From Bacteroides sp. CAG:545 (GTDB taxonomy: Bacteria > Bacteroidota > Bacteroidia > Bacteroidales > UBA932): 64,000 bases of DNA. Where the stretch lies: assembly GCA_000432515.1 (NCBI GenBank), contig HF996035.1, forward strand, positions 54,237 through 118,236, written 5' to 3'. The notes under the pieces were generated by a model. It had not been told where the DNA came from, made no database searches, and saw only the letters and a list, made by a program, of their open reading frames with translations. Position numbers and translations under genes: made by a program. The first letter of the stretch is position 1. Each line of letters opens with the position of its first letter. This document shows positions 62,029 through 64,000 of this stretch, in pieces.

Positions 62029-63681
62029 ATGAACAATATAATGAAATATATGGCTCTTTCGGCAGCCCTGATTGCCGGCCTGGGTTCCTGCGATTTTCTC
62101 GAACAGACGGAAAATACCTACCAGACCACCGCCTATCAGTTCAGTTGTTTTGAAAACGTGAAGAAAGTCTGCTCCCACGTTTACAGCTATCTTGATGTTG
62201 ACACCGAATGGCTGTGGACAACCCAGAGCAGCGCCACCGACGATGCTGTGTATGCGTGGGAAAGCAATGGAATCAAAACCTATTATGACGGGACCTGGAG
62301 TCCCCGCAACACAATCAACGACTGCTTCTCTCATTACTATGCAGGCATAGCACAGGCCAACTATTTCCTTGAGAATGCACCTGACGATTTCCCTCAGACG
62401 CAGTACCTGGAAGATTACAAGGACAGGATGCAGCAGTTGAAAAACTATCCCTACGAAGTCCGTTTCCTGCGTGCCTGGTATCATTTTGAACTGATGCGAC
62501 GCTACGGTGACATCGTCCTGATGGATCATAGCGCCGACCCGGCAAAGGTCAATGAAATGGTTCCTTCGGATTTTCACACTGTGACAGAGTGGATTGTAGG
62601 AGAACTGGATGAGATTACACCGAAACTCCCGGTGAGCTATGCGGAATTTGTCACCGGAAGGACAAACAGAATCACAAGGGGAGCGGCAATGGCCTTCAAG
62701 GCGAGGGTACTTCTCTACGATGCCAGTCCGCTTCACAATCCGACCGGAGACAAAACCCGCTATGAAAAAGCTGCGGCAGCAGCCAAAGATGTCATTGACA
62801 GTGGTTGGTATTCCCTTGTCAAAGAACAGAAGATCAACAACTTCAATGCAAAGGGTTACATATTCGGAATCATCCGTTCTGCAAGCAACGGTCTTGAAAG
62901 ATCCAATTTCCCAATGGGAGTGGAGGGCGGAAATTCAGGAGCTTGCCCGTCGCAGAACCTTGCCGAGGCATTCGACCTGCTGGACGGTACTCCTTTCGAC
63001 TGGGACAATCCTGCCCACCGTGCCATCGCACTCGACCCGTCAAAGAGAGACCCGCGTTTTGCAGAGACTTTCTATGTCAACGGCTCGATGTTCAAGGGTA
63101 AACCTCTGGAAATGTGGGAAGGCGGACAGAACGCACTCCCGAAGAAAGGTGCGACCCCGACTTCCTACTACCTGCGCAAGAACCTCATAGAGGAGACCTC
63201 GTTCGTGACTGGAAATTCGATTTCATACCCTCACATCTATCCCATCATCCGATTTGCGGAAATGTACCTGATTTACGCCGAGGCCCTTTACCTTGCGACA
63301 GGTGATGCCTCTTTCAAGGGAAGTCTGGGACAGGTGAACTACACTATGTCTCCGCTGGAAGCCCTGAATGCCGTCCGTGCAAGGGCAGGTGTCGGTCAGG
63401 TGGGTGCGACGACTGATTTCCTGAAGACCGTTCAGAAAGAAAACCGCGTCGAGTTCGCCTTTGAGAATCATCGTTTCTGGGACACAAGAAGATGGAAACT
63501 CCAGTGCGGGGATACCCAAATCTACGGTCTTTCTCTCGTGAAGGATGAGGCGAGCGGGACAGTGACTTACACAAAGACCCTTGTACAGACAAGAAAATGG
63601 GATGACAAATACTATCTCTACCCTTATTCCGATTACGAAAGATACAAAAACTCCAATCTCCAGGTCAATCCCGGATGGTAG
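62029..63681 (+). CDS. SusD-like glycan-binding lipoprotein 2 (PUL2)
   Basis: The 550 residues have a lipobox (LGSC, then DFLEQTENTY). SusD hallmarks: YPYEVRFLRAWYHFELMRRY then GDIVLMD, AAMAFKARVLLYDASPLHNP, IIRFAEMYLIYAEALYLATG, and ENRVEFAFENHRFWDTRRWK and the common C-terminus NLQVNPGW. It partners the preceding short SusC. Confidence 0.93.
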   Translation: MNNIMKYMALSAALIAGLGSCDFLEQTENTYQTTAYQFSCFENVKKVCSHVYSYLDVDTEWLWTTQSSATDDAVYAWESNGIKTYYDGTWSPRNTINDCFSHYYAGIAQANYFLENAPDDFPQTQYLEDYKDRMQQLKNYPYEVRFLRAWYHFELMRRYGDIVLMDHSADPAKVNEMVPSDFHTVTEWIVGELDEITPKLPVSYAEFVTGRTNRITRGAAMAFKARVLLYDASPLHNPTGDKTRYEKAAAAAKDVIDSGWYSLVKEQKINNFNAKGYIFGIIRSASNGLERSNFPMGVEGGNSGACPSQNLAEAFDLLDGTPFDWDNPAHRAIALDPSKRDPRFAETFYVNGSMFKGKPLEMWEGGQNALPKKGATPTSYYLRKNLIEETSFVTGNSISYPHIYPIIRFAEMYLIYAEALYLATGDASFKGSLGQVNYTMSPLEALNAVRARAGVGQVGATTDFLKTVQKENRVEFAFENHRFWDTRRWKLQCGDTQIYGLSLVKDEASGTVTYTKTLVQTRKWDDKYYLYPYSDYERYKNSNLQVNPGW

Positions 63682-63728
63682 GACAATTTTACAGACACAA
63701 TATTAACAACACTTTTAATCAAACTTTT

Positions 63729-64000
63729 ATGAAGCTCAAAAATTTGTTCCTGAGCGCTCTTTGCGTGATTTCGCTTGGAATGCTCTACTCTTGTACGGAA
63801 AAAACTCCTGAGGGACCTGTCTATTCGGACAAACCTTTTGATGCAATTTCCCTTGAAATTGACGGAGAGACAGTTGAAGGCGTTGTCGTTGACAACACCG
63901 TTTCCTTCCGCTTCACTACTGCCGAGAACTTCTCTGCAGCAAAGCTCATCCTCAATGTGAATGACGGATGGAAACTCGTTTTCCCTGCGGATCCGGACAA
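63729..64000 (+). CDS. Surface lipoprotein, partial (SusE/F position)
   Basis: Only the first ~90 residues are in the window. A lipoprotein signal (LGMLYSC, then TEKTPEGP) is followed by a beta-rich segment (FDAISLEIDGETVEGVVVDN, VSFRFTTAENFSAAKLILNV) that resembles the Ig-like N-terminal domains of PUL glycan-binding lipoproteins. Its position after the second SusD supports a surface glycan-binding role. The C-terminal binding domain is not visible. Confidence 0.65.
   Translation, partial: MKLKNLFLSALCVISLGMLYSCTEKTPEGPVYSDKPFDAISLEIDGETVEGVVVDNTVSFRFTTAENFSAAKLILNVNDGWKLVFPADPD

Overview
The window looks like a chromosomal segment of a gut-type Bacteroidales bacterium. Evidence: four SusC/SusD-type pairs or partners with surface lipoproteins, a one-protein hybrid two-component sensor (HTCS), an archaeal/eukaryotic-type prolyl-tRNA synthetase, start sites without Shine-Dalgarno sequences, and repeated Bacteroidota promoter elements (-7 TAnnTTTG, sometimes with TTTG 19-20 bp upstream). 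The genus cannot be fixed by eye; an Alistipes- or Cryptobacteroides-like lineage is a guess.

Region by region. (1) 1-15.3 kb is mostly housekeeping: the end of lpxD, then lpxC, lpxA and a WbqC-like gene (lipid A and surface glycan); a FadL-like porin with an odd Ser/Trp-rich lipoprotein; proS, a DUF3078 protein and a repeat-expanded tilS; sppA; hisS; an EamA transporter. (2) 15.3-20.7 kb is a gene-poor, rearranged stretch around an initiator tRNA gene. It holds a 56-bp tandem repeat, a possible small RNA and micro-ORF, palindromic dispersed repeats, a truncated gene, a beta-barrel gene broken by a nonsense codon, and a GH123-like gene that has acquired the neighbouring barrel gene's promoter and signal peptide. 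(3) 20.6-29.7 kb returns to core-like genes: an EF-hand membrane protein, holA, an ABC-2 exporter, a 5'-nucleotidase split over two genes, a DeoR regulator and yicC. (4) 29.7-44.9 kb has an AAA+ ATPase, a ROK regulator and, divergent from it, polysaccharide-utilisation locus 1 (PUL1): TIM-barrel DUF4434-type lipoprotein, discoidin-type glycan-binding lipoprotein, a helical lipoprotein, SusC, SusD, a RenBP-type N-acylglucosamine 2-epimerase, a Tat-exported DUF4434 protein and a sugar-porter MFS. (5) 45.1-64 kb is PUL2: a 1365-residue secreted protein joining an endonuclease/exonuclease/phosphatase (EEP) domain, a GH33 sialidase and a sialate O-acetylesterase, divergent from an HTCS that precedes two SusC/SusD pairs and a further lipoprotein cut by the window end.

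Working together (inference): PUL2 appears built to sense, bind and trim sialylated, O-acetylated host glycans. PUL1 contains the epimerase that links ManNAc and GlcNAc, so it may handle N-acetylated hexosamines, but no sialic acid aldolase (NanA/NanL) is visible in the window. The strongest candidates for new biology are the three-enzyme fusion, the signal-peptide capture that produced a chimeric GH123-like gene, and a palindromic repeat that sits at two rearrangement breakpoints.
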